64,000 bases of DNA from Streptomyces sp. NBC_00335 (lineage in GTDB: Bacteria; Actinomycetota; Actinomycetes; Streptomycetales; Streptomycetaceae), in NCBI RefSeq assembly GCF_036127095.1, contig NZ_CP108006.1, forward strand, positions 1,116,001 through 1,180,000, written 5' to 3'. Position numbers and translations under genes: made by a program. This document shows positions 16,913 to 24,643 of this stretch, one piece after another; position 1 is the stretch's first letter, and every line of letters starts with the position of its first letter. Under the pieces are notes generated by a model that had not been told where the DNA came from, did no database searches, and saw only the letters and a list, made by a program, of their open reading frames with translations.

Positions 16913-18172
16913 GCGGACCGGCAGCGACTCGACGCTGTTTCCTATGAAGCTTCGCTGGTGCGGGAGTTCGGCTTCGGGGACGGCCAGGTCGAGGTCCGGG
17001 AAGCGGGAGAAGAGGGCTTCCAGGGCGATGGTGGCCTCCAGCCGGGCGAGCGGGGCTCCGACGCAGTAGTGGGCGCCGTGCCCGAGGGAGAGGTGGCGGG
17101 CCGCGGTGGGGCGGGTCAGGTCGAAGCGGTCGGCGTCCGGGCCGTGGAAGGCCTCGTCGCGGCCGGCCGCCGTGTAACCGGCGAGGACCGGGGTGCCCTG
17201 CGGGATCAGGGTCCCGTCGATGGTCAGATCGCGGGTCGGGTAGCGGAACGGGAACCAGCTGACCGGGCCGTCGAAGCGCAGGGTCTCGTCGACCACGTCC
17301 GACCAGGTGGCCTTTCCCTCCAGGACCAGCGCGAGCTGGTCGCGGTGGGTGCACAGGGCGCGGACGGCATTGCTGATCAGGTTGAGCGTGGTTTCGTGGC
17401 CCGCCACCAGCATCAGCCGCATGGTGCCGGTGAGTTCGGCCTCGCTGAGCCGGTCGCCGTCGTCGTCGCGGGCGGCTATCAGCGCGCTGGTCAGGTCCTC
17501 GCCCGGATCGGCCCGGCGGGTCGCGGCGATGGCGCCGATCAGCTCGACGAGCTCGCGCACGGCCGCCATGACCTCGGCCGGCGTGGTGTCGGTGGCGACG
17601 ATGACGGTGTTGGACAGCTCGTGCAGCCGCCCCCGGTGTTCGGGGTTCACGCCGAGGAGCTCGCAGATCACGCTCATCGGGAGCGGGAGCGCGAAGTGCG
17701 TGCGCAGGTCCGCCACCCCGTCGGGGGACGTCTGCGCCGCCCGGTCCAGGCCCTCCAGCAAGTCGGCCGTCAGTTCCTCGATGCGGGGGCGCAGCCGCTC
17801 CACCTGGCGGACGGTGAAGGCGTTGCCCACCAGGGAGCGCAGCCGGCGGTGGTCGGCGTCGTCGGCGGTGTGCATCCCCTGGGCGTTGGCGAAGACCCGC
17901 AGCGGCCAGTCCGGGGCGATGGTGCCGTCGTGCAGGGCGGGGAAGTGCCGGGCGTCCTTGGCCACGTCGGGGTGGGCGAGGAACTCCTTCAGCGCCTCGT
18001 GACCGAGGACGACCGCGCCGGGCACCCCACCGGGAAGCACCACCTCGGCCACGGCGCCCTGCGCGCGCAGCCGGGCGTTGAGCGCGTGCGGGCAGCCGCC
18101 GGCGGGGTCGATGACGTGCGGGGGCGTGGACGGGGGCGTCGGCTCGGATGCCTGCGCGGGGTCGGTGGACAA
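16889..18172 (-). CDS. Cytochrome P450, 427 aa
   Basis: This is a soluble bacterial class I P450 monooxygenase. The I-helix oxygen-binding motif is AGHETT, and the heme loop is LGHGAHYCVGAPLARLE with axial Cys370. The usual Phe seven residues before the Cys is Leu here. The ERR-triad Arg lies in the PVSWFPFRYPTRD region. The proposed start is TTG 18172 (residues STDPAQAS...), because AGGAGA lies eight bases upstream. The frame stays open further 5' but without a ribosome site. No ferredoxin gene adjoins it, so redox partners must come from elsewhere. The substrate is unknown; the neighbouring SDR gene is divergent. Confidence 0.9.
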   Translation of the reverse strand: MSTDPAQASEPTPPSTPPHVIDPAGGCPHALNARLRAQGAVAEVVLPGGVPGAVVLGHEALKEFLAHPDVAKDARHFPALHDGTIAPDWPLRVFANAQGMHTADDADHRRLRSLVGNAFTVRQVERLRPRIEELTADLLEGLDRAAQTSPDGVADLRTHFALPLPMSVICELLGVNPEHRGRLHELSNTVIVATDTTPAEVMAAVRELVELIGAIAATRRADPGEDLTSALIAARDDDGDRLSEAELTGTMRLMLVAGHETTLNLISNAVRALCTHRDQLALVLEGKATWSDVVDETLRFDGPVSWFPFRYPTRDLTIDGTLIPQGTPVLAGYTAAGRDEAFHGPDADRFDLTRPTAARHLSLGHGAHYCVGAPLARLEATIALEALFSRFPDLDLAVPEAELPHQRSFIGNSVESLPVRLRGFGGR

Positions 18173-18317
18173 GCCTGTCTCCTGACAATACGAACGGATC
18201 TCCGCCAACAGTGCGGCCTGGTGGGCCGGTTGTTCAAGACCGCACCCGTCCCGTCCCGGGAATCCGCAGGCGCGCCGCACCGCCCCCGCCGCGCGCGGGC
18301 GTCGTAGGGTCGAGGTC

Positions 18318-19241
18318 ATGGCGCAGGTACAGCGGACTCTCGAAGGCAAGGTCGCCCTGGTGGCCGGGGCGACCCGGGGCGCGGGCAGGGGCATCGCGGT
18401 CGAGTTGGGGGCGCGGGGCGCGACCGTGTACGTGAGCGGGCGCAGTACGCGGGGCAGGCGTTCGGAGTACGACCGCCCCGAGACGATCGAGGAGACGGCC
18501 GAACTGGTCACGGCGGCGGGCGGCCGCGGAATCGCGGTGGTCGCGGACCACTTGGTGCCCGGTCAGGTCGAGGCCCTCGTCGGGCGGATCGACGCCGAGC
18601 AGGGCCGGCTCCACGTGCTGGTGAACGACATCTGGGGCGGCGAGCGGCTCTTCGAGTGGGAGAGCACGGTCTGGGAACACGATCTGGACAAGGGGCTGCG
18701 GCTGCTGCGGCTCGCCGTGGAGACCCACGCGGTGACCAGCCACTACGCGCTCCCGCTGCTGCTGCGCGAACCGGGCGGGCTGGTGGTGGAGATGACGGAC
18801 GGCACGGCGGAGTACAACGCGAGCCGCTACCGGGTCTCCTTCTTCTACGACATCGCCAAGTCGGCCGTGCTGCGCATGGCGTTCGCACTCGGGCACGAGG
18901 TGGGACCGCGCGGGGCGACGGCGGTGGCCCTGACCCCGGGCTGGCTCCGGTCGGAGATGATGCTCGACAACTTCGGTGTCACCGAGGCGAATTGGCGGGA
19001 CGCCCTGAAGACGGTCCCGCACTTCGGCATCTCGGAGACCCCGTTCTACGTCGGCCGCGCGGTCGCGGCCCTGGCCGCCGACCCGGAACTGTCGCGCTGG
19101 AACGGGCAGTCGCTCTCCAGCGGGCAGCTCGCCCAGGTCTACGGCTTCACGGACGTGGACGGCAGCCGGCCGGACGCCTGGCGGTACATGGTCGAGGTAC
19201 AGGACCCCGACCTCCCGGCGGACCCCACCGGCTACCGGTAG
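18318..19241 (+). CDS. SDR-family oxidoreductase, 307 aa
   Basis: This is a short-chain dehydrogenase/reductase with an N-terminal Rossmann fold (VALVAGATRGAGRGIA, T-G-x3-G-x-G variant). SGRSTRG after strand 2 favours NADPH. The catalytic region appears as YRVSFFYDIAKSAV, with the Y-x3-K spacing shifted (Y-D-I-A-K). At 307 residues it is longer than classical SDRs and matches the DHRS1-like group found in actinobacteria. The substrate is unknown. An inverted repeat follows the stop codon. Confidence 0.87.
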   Translation: MAQVQRTLEGKVALVAGATRGAGRGIAVELGARGATVYVSGRSTRGRRSEYDRPETIEETAELVTAAGGRGIAVVADHLVPGQVEALVGRIDAEQGRLHVLVNDIWGGERLFEWESTVWEHDLDKGLRLLRLAVETHAVTSHYALPLLLREPGGLVVEMTDGTAEYNASRYRVSFFYDIAKSAVLRMAFALGHEVGPRGATAVALTPGWLRSEMMLDNFGVTEANWRDALKTVPHFGISETPFYVGRAVAALAADPELSRWNGQSLSSGQLAQVYGFTDVDGSRPDAWRYMVEVQDPDLPADPTGYR

Positions 19242-19274
19242 GACGCGCCTTTGCGGTCAGGCCGGACCGCGTCC
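19241..19274. terminator. Inverted repeat between convergent SDR and TetR genes
   Basis: GGACGCG (19241-19247) pairs with CGCGTCC (19268-19274). A nested hairpin, GCGGTC/GACCGC (19253-19270), is also possible. It fills the whole gap between the two stop codons. Confidence 0.5.
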
Positions 19275-19276
19275 GA

Positions 19277-20047
19277 TCAGCCCCGCTCCAGCAGCCGGGC
19301 GATCCCGTCGAGGACGCAGCGCAGGCCGAAGTCCCACACGGTCTCGGGGCTGTACCCGCCGACCGCGCTGCCGACCCGCACGGCGAGGGGGTGGCGCTCC
19401 GGATCCATGGCCCGCTCCAGCAGGGGGGCGCTGAGCTCCCACCACTCCTGGTCGCTCTGACGGGCGTTGTGCGCGGCGGTGTCGGCGGCCGCCAGGGCCT
19501 GGGCGTGGACGAAGCCGAGGAGGTGGGTCAGGGCCGCGTCCATCTCCACGTCGGTGAGGCCGATGCCGTCGAAGGCCGCGAGCTCGTGCTCGTACTTGCC
19601 GATCACCCCGGGGCCCAGCGGGGGGCGGGTGACGGACAGCTCGCCGATCCACGGGTGCCGCAGGAACAGCGCGCGGTTCTCCTCGGCGACGCGGGCCACC
19701 TTCTCCCGCCAGGACCCGTCCGGGGACGGTTCGCCGCGCTCCATGGCCAGGTAGACGGCATCCAGCATCAGGTCGAGCAGTTCGGCCTTGCCGGGGACGT
19801 AGGTGTAGAGGGTCATGGGGGTGACCCCCAGCCGCTGGGCCAGCGCCCGCATCGTCAGCGCGGCCAGTCCCGACCGCCCCTCGCCCGCCGCCTCGTCGGC
19901 GAGCGCGATCGCGCCGTCGACGACGGCATCGACGGTCAGCCCCTGCCGGGGTCCGCGCCGCCCGCTGGGCGCCCCCTGCCCCGGCTCGCGCCACAGCAGC
20001 TCCAACGTGCGGACGGGGTCGCCCGCGCCGCTCCGGTCAGTGGTCAC
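19277..20047 (-). CDS. TetR-family regulator with TetR_C domain, 256 aa
   Basis: The DNA-binding HTH lies unusually late (about residues 35-85: GLTVDAVVDGAIALADE, RALAQRLGVTPMTLYTYV), with a charged N-terminal extension. The C-terminal domain resembles the tetracycline-repressor-like ligand domain (RHPWIGELSVTRPPLGP). GTG 20047 has GGAAGGGG upstream. It is divergent from the VOC-protein gene at 20177, and the AT-rich gap between them is a likely operator. Such regulators often repress the adjacent gene. Confidence 0.87.
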   Translation of the reverse strand: MTTDRSGAGDPVRTLELLWREPGQGAPSGRRGPRQGLTVDAVVDGAIALADEAAGEGRSGLAALTMRALAQRLGVTPMTLYTYVPGKAELLDLMLDAVYLAMERGEPSPDGSWREKVARVAEENRALFLRHPWIGELSVTRPPLGPGVIGKYEHELAAFDGIGLTDVEMDAALTHLLGFVHAQALAAADTAAHNARQSDQEWWELSAPLLERAMDPERHPLAVRVGSAVGGYSPETVWDFGLRCVLDGIARLLERG

Positions 20048-20111
20048 TCCAGACCCCTTCCGCCGCCTTCCGGCAGCCCGCCAGCCCGCTCAGTCGAGCT
20101 CCGTGCATTTA

Positions 20112-20150
20112 ATCTTCTACGCCGTATAGAATACTGTGTATAATGAAACT
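20112..20150. promoter_or_regulatory. AT-rich divergent promoter/operator region (TetR / VOC gene)
   Basis: In a GC-rich window this stretch (including TATAGAATACTGTGTATA) is strikingly AT-rich and partly symmetric. It lies between the TetR gene and the VOC gene. It probably holds the promoter(s) and the repressor site; the exact boundaries are guesses. Confidence 0.4.
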
Positions 20151-20176
20151 CCGAGCCACGATATCAGGAGGACCCC

Positions 20177-20605
20177 ATGCGGATCACCGACACCGCCATC
20201 TGCCTCACCGTCGAGGACACCACCACCTCTTCCGCCTTCCTGACCAGGCACTTCGGATTCAAGGAGTCGATGGCCGCCGACGGCTTCGCCTCCCTCTCCC
20301 ACCCCGACGGCCCGAACGTGGTCTTCGTACGGCGCGGCCTGGAGGTGCTCCCCGAAGACCTCCGCGAGCAGCACGCCGCCGGAGTACTGCTCGCGTTCAC
20401 CGTGGCCGACCTGCCCGCCGAGTACGAACGACTGCGCTCCGAGGGCGTCCCGATCGTCATGGAGCCCAGGGTCGAGCCCTGGGGCGAGCGGGTGTTCCTG
20501 GTCTCCGACCCCAACGGTGTGATCATCGAGCTGGTCGACTGGGTGGAAACCGCGCCCGAGCCGACCACCGACGCCACCGTCGCGGACACCACCACCACCG
20601 CCTAG
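20177..20605 (+). CDS. VOC (glyoxalase/bleomycin-resistance fold) protein, 142 aa
   Basis: One VOC module pair spans the protein. The N-terminal beta-alpha-beta unit (ITDTAICLTVEDTTTSSAFL...HFGFKE) and the C-terminal unit (FTVADLPAEYERLRSEGVP...FLVSDPNGVIIELVDW) contain the metal-ligand position Glu in IIELVDW. A strong AGGAGG site precedes ATG 20177. Members bind metals or detoxify small molecules, and the exact reaction cannot be deduced. It is divergent from a TetR regulator that likely controls it. Confidence 0.88.
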   Translation: MRITDTAICLTVEDTTTSSAFLTRHFGFKESMAADGFASLSHPDGPNVVFVRRGLEVLPEDLREQHAAGVLLAFTVADLPAEYERLRSEGVPIVMEPRVEPWGERVFLVSDPNGVIIELVDWVETAPEPTTDATVADTTTTA

Positions 20606-20622
20606 GACAGGAACACGCTCCC

Positions 20623-20778
20623 GTGCCCCCGCCTGGTTTGGGAGCCGGTCCCGGACTGCCGGCAAGCGACGCTGCGGAGCCGTTCGTCGACATCGTCTGG
20701 TGGGTCGACCAGGAACTGCTGCACCACGGGGCCGAGATCGCCCTGATCCGCGATCCGTACCGGGCGCGGGGGCGCTGA
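20623..20778 (+). pseudogene. Remnant of a DinB-family protein (C-terminal fragment)
   Basis: The 51-codon frame ends with FVDIVWWVDQELLHHGAEIA followed by LIRDPYRAR. This resembles the C-terminus of actinobacterial DinB-superfamily (four-helix, mycothiol-transferase-like) proteins, in which a His in such a helix is a metal ligand. The first ~120 residues expected of the family are absent: upstream is only a Gly/Pro-rich stretch and then the VOC gene. I read it as a decayed gene whose 5' part was deleted. It could still be translated from GTG 20623. Confidence 0.5.
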
Positions 20779-20805
20779 CGCAAGGCCCCCGCGCCGCGGA
20801 CGGGC

Positions 20806-21882
20806 TCAGCCCGCGGCGATCCCGGGGTCGTCCCCGTCGAGCGGGGCGAAGAAGCGGGCCACGTCCTGCTCGGTGACCTCGCCGAGGGTGGCCGGGGACC
20901 AGTGCGGGGTGCGGTCCTTGTCGACGACCTGCGCCCGGATGCCCTCCACCAGGTCGGGCGAGGTCAGCGCATTGCAGGAGACCCGGAACTCCTGTTCCAG
21001 CACCGGCTCCAGGGCGCCGAGCGCGGCGGCCCGGCGCACGGACTCCAGGGTCACCTTGAGGGCGGTCGGGGACTTGGCGAGGATCGTCGCGGCGGCCTCC
21101 TTGGCCTCCGCCTCCCCGTACCCGAGCAGCCGGTCCACGATCTCCTCGACGGTGGCGGCGGCGTAGCAGTGGTCGATCCAGTCCCGCGCCCCGGCCAGCA
21201 CGCCCGGCGCGGGCTCGGCGGCGTACCGCCCCAGCACCTCCCGGGCCGGGGCCGCGGCGAGCTCGGCGGTCAGCTCCGGCAGCTGGGCGGCGGGTACGAA
21301 GTGGTCGGCGAGCCCGCACAGCAGCGCGTCGGCGGCGCCCACCGCGGAGCCGGTGAGGGCGAGATGGGTGCCGAGCAGGCCGGGGGCGCGGGCCAGCAGG
21401 TGGGTGCCGCCGACGTCCGGGACGAAGCCGATGCCGGTTTCGGGCATGGCGACGCGGGAGCGCTCGGTGACCACGCGGACGCCGCCGTGGGCGGACACGC
21501 CGACTCCGCCGCCCATCACGATGCCGTCCATGAGGGCGACGTAGGGCTTGGGGTAGCGGGCGATGTACGCGTTGAGCCGGTACTCGTCGCGCCAGAAGGC
21601 GGCGGAGGCCCGCGTCCCGGCCTTGGCGTCGTCGTGGATGGCCCGGATGTCCCCGCCGGCGCACAACCCCCGCTCGCCCGCGCCGCGGATGAGCACCTGC
21701 TCCACTCCCGGATCCCGCTCCCAGCCGGTCAGGGCCCCGGTGATGCGGAGCACCATGGGGTGGGTGAGGGCGTTGAGGGCCCTGGGACGGTTGAGGGTGA
21801 TCACCCCGGTACGGCCTTCGACGGCGCACAGGACGGTATCGGCGGTGTCGGCCATGTCTACGGTGTCGGCTTCGCTCTTCAC
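20806..21882 (-). CDS. 3-hydroxyisobutyryl-CoA hydrolase (enoyl-CoA hydratase family), 358 aa
   Basis: It would cleave 3-hydroxyisobutyryl-CoA in valine catabolism. The crotonase fold is shown by the oxyanion loop GERGLCAGGDI and the glycine-rich DGIVMGGGVGVSAHG. The segment MPETGIGFVPDVGG, with its catalytic Glu, is diagnostic of HIBCH rather than plain enoyl-CoA hydratases, as are the ~350-residue length and the C-terminal helical domain. The start is GTG 21882 or ATG 21855 (MADTADT); neither has a strong ribosome site. The gene is divergent from the DHFR-like gene, 36 bp away. Confidence 0.88.
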   Translation of the reverse strand: MKSEADTVDMADTADTVLCAVEGRTGVITLNRPRALNALTHPMVLRITGALTGWERDPGVEQVLIRGAGERGLCAGGDIRAIHDDAKAGTRASAAFWRDEYRLNAYIARYPKPYVALMDGIVMGGGVGVSAHGGVRVVTERSRVAMPETGIGFVPDVGGTHLLARAPGLLGTHLALTGSAVGAADALLCGLADHFVPAAQLPELTAELAAAPAREVLGRYAAEPAPGVLAGARDWIDHCYAAATVEEIVDRLLGYGEAEAKEAAATILAKSPTALKVTLESVRRAAALGALEPVLEQEFRVSCNALTSPDLVEGIRAQVVDKDRTPHWSPATLGEVTEQDVARFFAPLDGDDPGIAAG

Positions 21883-21918
21883 GCCGCCCAGTATGGACGG
21901 CGCGTAGTCTGGTCCGTT

Positions 21919-22485
21919 ATGGCAAAGATCATCCTGATGTCGCAGGTCTCCCTCGACGGCTACTACGAGGGCCCGGAGCGGCAGCTCGACTGGGGCCTCG
22001 TCGACGAAGAGCTGCACCAGCACATGAACGACGAAGTCCGGTCGATCGGCGGCATGCTGATGGGCCGGGTCACCTACGAGCAGATGGCCGCCTACTGGCC
22101 CACCGCCGGCGCCGATCCGGACGCGTCCCCGGTGGAGACGGACTTCGCGGGCATCTGGCGCTCCGCACGGAAGTTCGTGTACTCGCGCACCCTGCCCGCC
22201 GAGCAGGCCGACCCGAACGCCACCGTGCTCCGGGAGGTCGTACCGGAGGAGGTCGAGGCCCTCAAGGCCGCCCCGGGCGGTGACCTGACCCTGAGCGGGG
22301 CGGACCTCGCCGCCTCGTTCCTGCGCCACGGTCTGGTGGACGAGTACCGGATCTACGTGCACCCCGTACGCATCGGCCGCGGCCACCCCCTCTTCCCGCC
22401 CTCCGACGGCACGGTCCCGCTCCGGCTGGAGGAGACCCGCACGTTCGGCAACGGGGTGGTGCTGCTGCGGTACTCGCGCGCCTGA
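21919..22485 (+). CDS. Dihydrofolate reductase-family (RibD C-terminal-like) protein, 188 aa
   Basis: The opening IILMSQVSLDGYYEGPERQLDW and the later GGDLTLSGADLAASFL and HPVRIGRGHPLFPP are typical of the YyaP/YwjB-like RibD_C family, a DHFR fold that binds NADPH. No genuine folate-reductase function is implied; most members are uncharacterised reductases. ATG 21919 lies only 36 bp from the divergent hydrolase gene, so the promoters overlap. Confidence 0.88.
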   Translation: MAKIILMSQVSLDGYYEGPERQLDWGLVDEELHQHMNDEVRSIGGMLMGRVTYEQMAAYWPTAGADPDASPVETDFAGIWRSARKFVYSRTLPAEQADPNATVLREVVPEEVEALKAAPGGDLTLSGADLAASFLRHGLVDEYRIYVHPVRIGRGHPLFPPSDGTVPLRLEETRTFGNGVVLLRYSRA

Positions 22486-22514
22486 GCGGGGTCTTGCCCA
22501 CCCCTGCCCCGGGA

Positions 22515-23795
22515 TCAGGCGGCGCGGTACCTCGCCAGCACCCCGCGGGCGGTGGAACGCAGGGCGTGGGCCGTGTCGACCGCGCCGATGCGTACGCGGT
22601 GCGCGGTTTCCCGCGCGGGACCGAGCGAGCGTCGTCCGGGGCCGCGCCGCAGCAGGTCCCGGTAGAGGTCCAGATGGCGTTCCGCGATGCGGGCGGGGTC
22701 GAAGCGGGCCGAGTTCGCCAGGGCGGCTTCGCCCATGCGCCGCCGCAGCTCGGCATCGTCCGCCAGTGCGAGCAGCGCGGCGGCGATGCCGTCCGCGTCG
22801 CCGGGGCGGACGAGGCGTCCGTCGACCCCGTCCTCGATGATCTCGCGCGGTCCCACGGGGCAGTCCGTGGAGACGACGGGGAGGCCGCAGCGCATCGCCT
22901 CGACGATGGTCATGCCGAACGACTCCTGGTCGGACGTGGACACGGCGATGGATCCCTTGGCCCACTCGGGCTCCAGCGGGTCGACGTTGCCCATGAGATG
23001 GGCGTTGCGGCTCAGTCCGAGTTCGCCGATGAGGGCGGCCAGGCTCTCCCTCTCGTTGCCGGTGGCGTCGCCGCTGCCGAAGATGCGCAGCTGCCAGTCC
23101 GGATGGCGGGCGACGACCCGGGCGAAGGCCCGGACGAGCAGGTCGTACCGCTTCGCCGGAGTGAGCCGGCCCGCCGCCACGACGACCTTGCCGGTGCCGT
23201 CGGCCGGTTCCGCGGAGGCGGCCGGCACGCTGTTCGGAATCGCCTCCACCCTCGTCGAGGGAAGGCCGAGCCGCCGGTAGGCGTGCGCGTCGGACTCGGT
23301 CACGGTGGTGACGGCGTCCAGCAGTTGGTAGCGGTGGCGTATCTCGTGGCGCAGGCGCAAGCCGTGGCCCGAGAGGGTGAGGTGCTCCTGCCCCACCCTG
23401 ACGGCGGCGGAGTGGGCCTGCCGGGCGATGTGCACGTTCAGCCCCGGCCTGGTCCCGACGATCACGTGGGCGTCCAGGGCCGACAGGTACCGTCCGATCC
23501 GTTCGTCGGTGAGGCGGCTGTACTGCTTGTGCCGGCCGTCCGCACGGGGGAAGACCCTGGCCGGCAGGGCGTGGTGCGGGTCGTCACCGTCGTAGTCCGG
23601 AGATCCGGCGCGCAGGTCGACCAGGGGTGTGAGGCGGACGTTCGCGGGTGCGCTCATGGTCGGCACGTCGCGGTGGCGGAGCACCGAGACGATCTCCACG
23701 TCGTGGTGTTCCGCGAGGGTGGCGGCGAGGTTGAACGTCGACCTGATCGTGCCTCCGATGCCGTAGGCATTGTGGAGCAGGAAGGAAATACGCAT
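22515..23795 (-). CDS. Glycosyltransferase, GT4-like, 426 aa
   Basis: This is a GT-B fold retaining glycosyltransferase. The N-terminal Rossmann half starts MRISFLLHNAYGIGGTIRST, the inter-domain segment holds VVAAGRLTPAKRYDLLVRAF, and the donor-binding region is SDQESFGMTIVEAMRCGLPV, followed by VSTDCPVGPREI; the E-x7-E motif lies there. It likely acts on a cell-envelope polysaccharide or teichoic-acid-type acceptor, but donor and acceptor are unknown. The C-terminal ~50 residues are basic. GAAGGACC lies 12 bases before ATG 23795. The gene is divergent from a two-component system. Confidence 0.9.
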   Translation of the reverse strand: MRISFLLHNAYGIGGTIRSTFNLAATLAEHHDVEIVSVLRHRDVPTMSAPANVRLTPLVDLRAGSPDYDGDDPHHALPARVFPRADGRHKQYSRLTDERIGRYLSALDAHVIVGTRPGLNVHIARQAHSAAVRVGQEHLTLSGHGLRLRHEIRHRYQLLDAVTTVTESDAHAYRRLGLPSTRVEAIPNSVPAASAEPADGTGKVVVAAGRLTPAKRYDLLVRAFARVVARHPDWQLRIFGSGDATGNERESLAALIGELGLSRNAHLMGNVDPLEPEWAKGSIAVSTSDQESFGMTIVEAMRCGLPVVSTDCPVGPREIIEDGVDGRLVRPGDADGIAAALLALADDAELRRRMGEAALANSARFDPARIAERHLDLYRDLLRRGPGRRSLGPARETAHRVRIGAVDTAHALRSTARGVLARYRAA

Positions 23796-23950
23796 GGGGC
23801 GACAGGTCCTTCGGTATCGGAGGCGGGATCCTCGACGGCGGGAGCCGGGGTGCGCGTACTCGCGCCGGCCCACTGTGCGCAGAACCTGCTTAACCGTTCC
23901 TGAAGGCCTGGTCATCCTGGTCGGGAGCTCGTGAGTGGCATGCTGGCAAA

Positions 23951-24643
23951 GTGGACATTTTGGTGGTGGAGGACGATCCGGTGATCGCGGCCGCGGTGCG
24001 CGACGGGCTGGAGGGCGAGGGGTACGCGGTCACCCTCACGGCTGACGGTCTGTCCGCGGTGGAGCTCGGTGCCACGGGCGACTTCGCGGCGATCGTCCTG
24101 GACGTCATGCTGCCGTCGCTGAACGGGTTCGCCGTCTGCGGCCGGCTCAGGGCCCTGGGTGTGGACACGCCGGTGCTGATGCTGACGGCGAGGGACGGGG
24201 AACTCGACGAGGCCGAGGGCCTGGACACCGGGGCGGACGACTACCTGACGAAGCCGTTCGCCCTACTCGTCCTCACGGCGCACCTGCGTGCGCTGATCCG
24301 GCGCAGCACCCGCACGGCCGCGGACCCCGGGCAGCACGAGGTGCTGCGGGCCGGCGACCTCTGGCTCGACCCGCGGGCGCGGACCTGTGGTCGTGGCGGT
24401 GAGCGCATCGAGGTCACCGGCCAGGAGTTCGCGGTACTGGAATGCCTGATGCGCGAGCCGGGCCGGGTGCTGTCGAAGGAGGCCGTCCTCGGCGAGGCGT
24501 GGGACATCGCCTACCGGGGCGCGGCGAGCATCGTGGAGGTCTACATCAGCCTCCTGCGCCGGAAGATCGACCATCCGTACGGCACCCGGAGCATCGTGAC
24601 GGTCCGGGGGTACGGCTACCGCCTGGACGAGTCGCATGCCTGA
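23951..24643 (+). CDS. Two-component response regulator, OmpR/PhoB family, 230 aa
   Basis: The receiver domain (about 1-115) has the acidic pair in VVEDDP, phospho-acceptor Asp51 (IVLDVMLP), Thr in LMLTARD and Lys in YLTKPF. The C-terminal winged helix (about 130-228) shows VTGQEFAVLECLMREPGRVLS and TVRGYGYRL. The start is GTG 23951. The stop overlaps the start of the sensor kinase gene by 8 bp, so both are made from one message. The stimulus is unknown; the neighbouring deacetylase and hydrolase lipoproteins hint at envelope functions but are not proven targets. Confidence 0.94.
   Translation: MDILVVEDDPVIAAAVRDGLEGEGYAVTLTADGLSAVELGATGDFAAIVLDVMLPSLNGFAVCGRLRALGVDTPVLMLTARDGELDEAEGLDTGADDYLTKPFALLVLTAHLRALIRRSTRTAADPGQHEVLRAGDLWLDPRARTCGRGGERIEVTGQEFAVLECLMREPGRVLSKEAVLGEAWDIAYRGAASIVEVYISLLRRKIDHPYGTRSIVTVRGYGYRLDESHA

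Noticed and set aside
16889..19241. P450 and SDR as a biosynthetic gene cluster
   Set aside because: The two genes are divergent, with no core biosynthetic enzyme nearby; ordinary accessory oxidoreductases are more likely.
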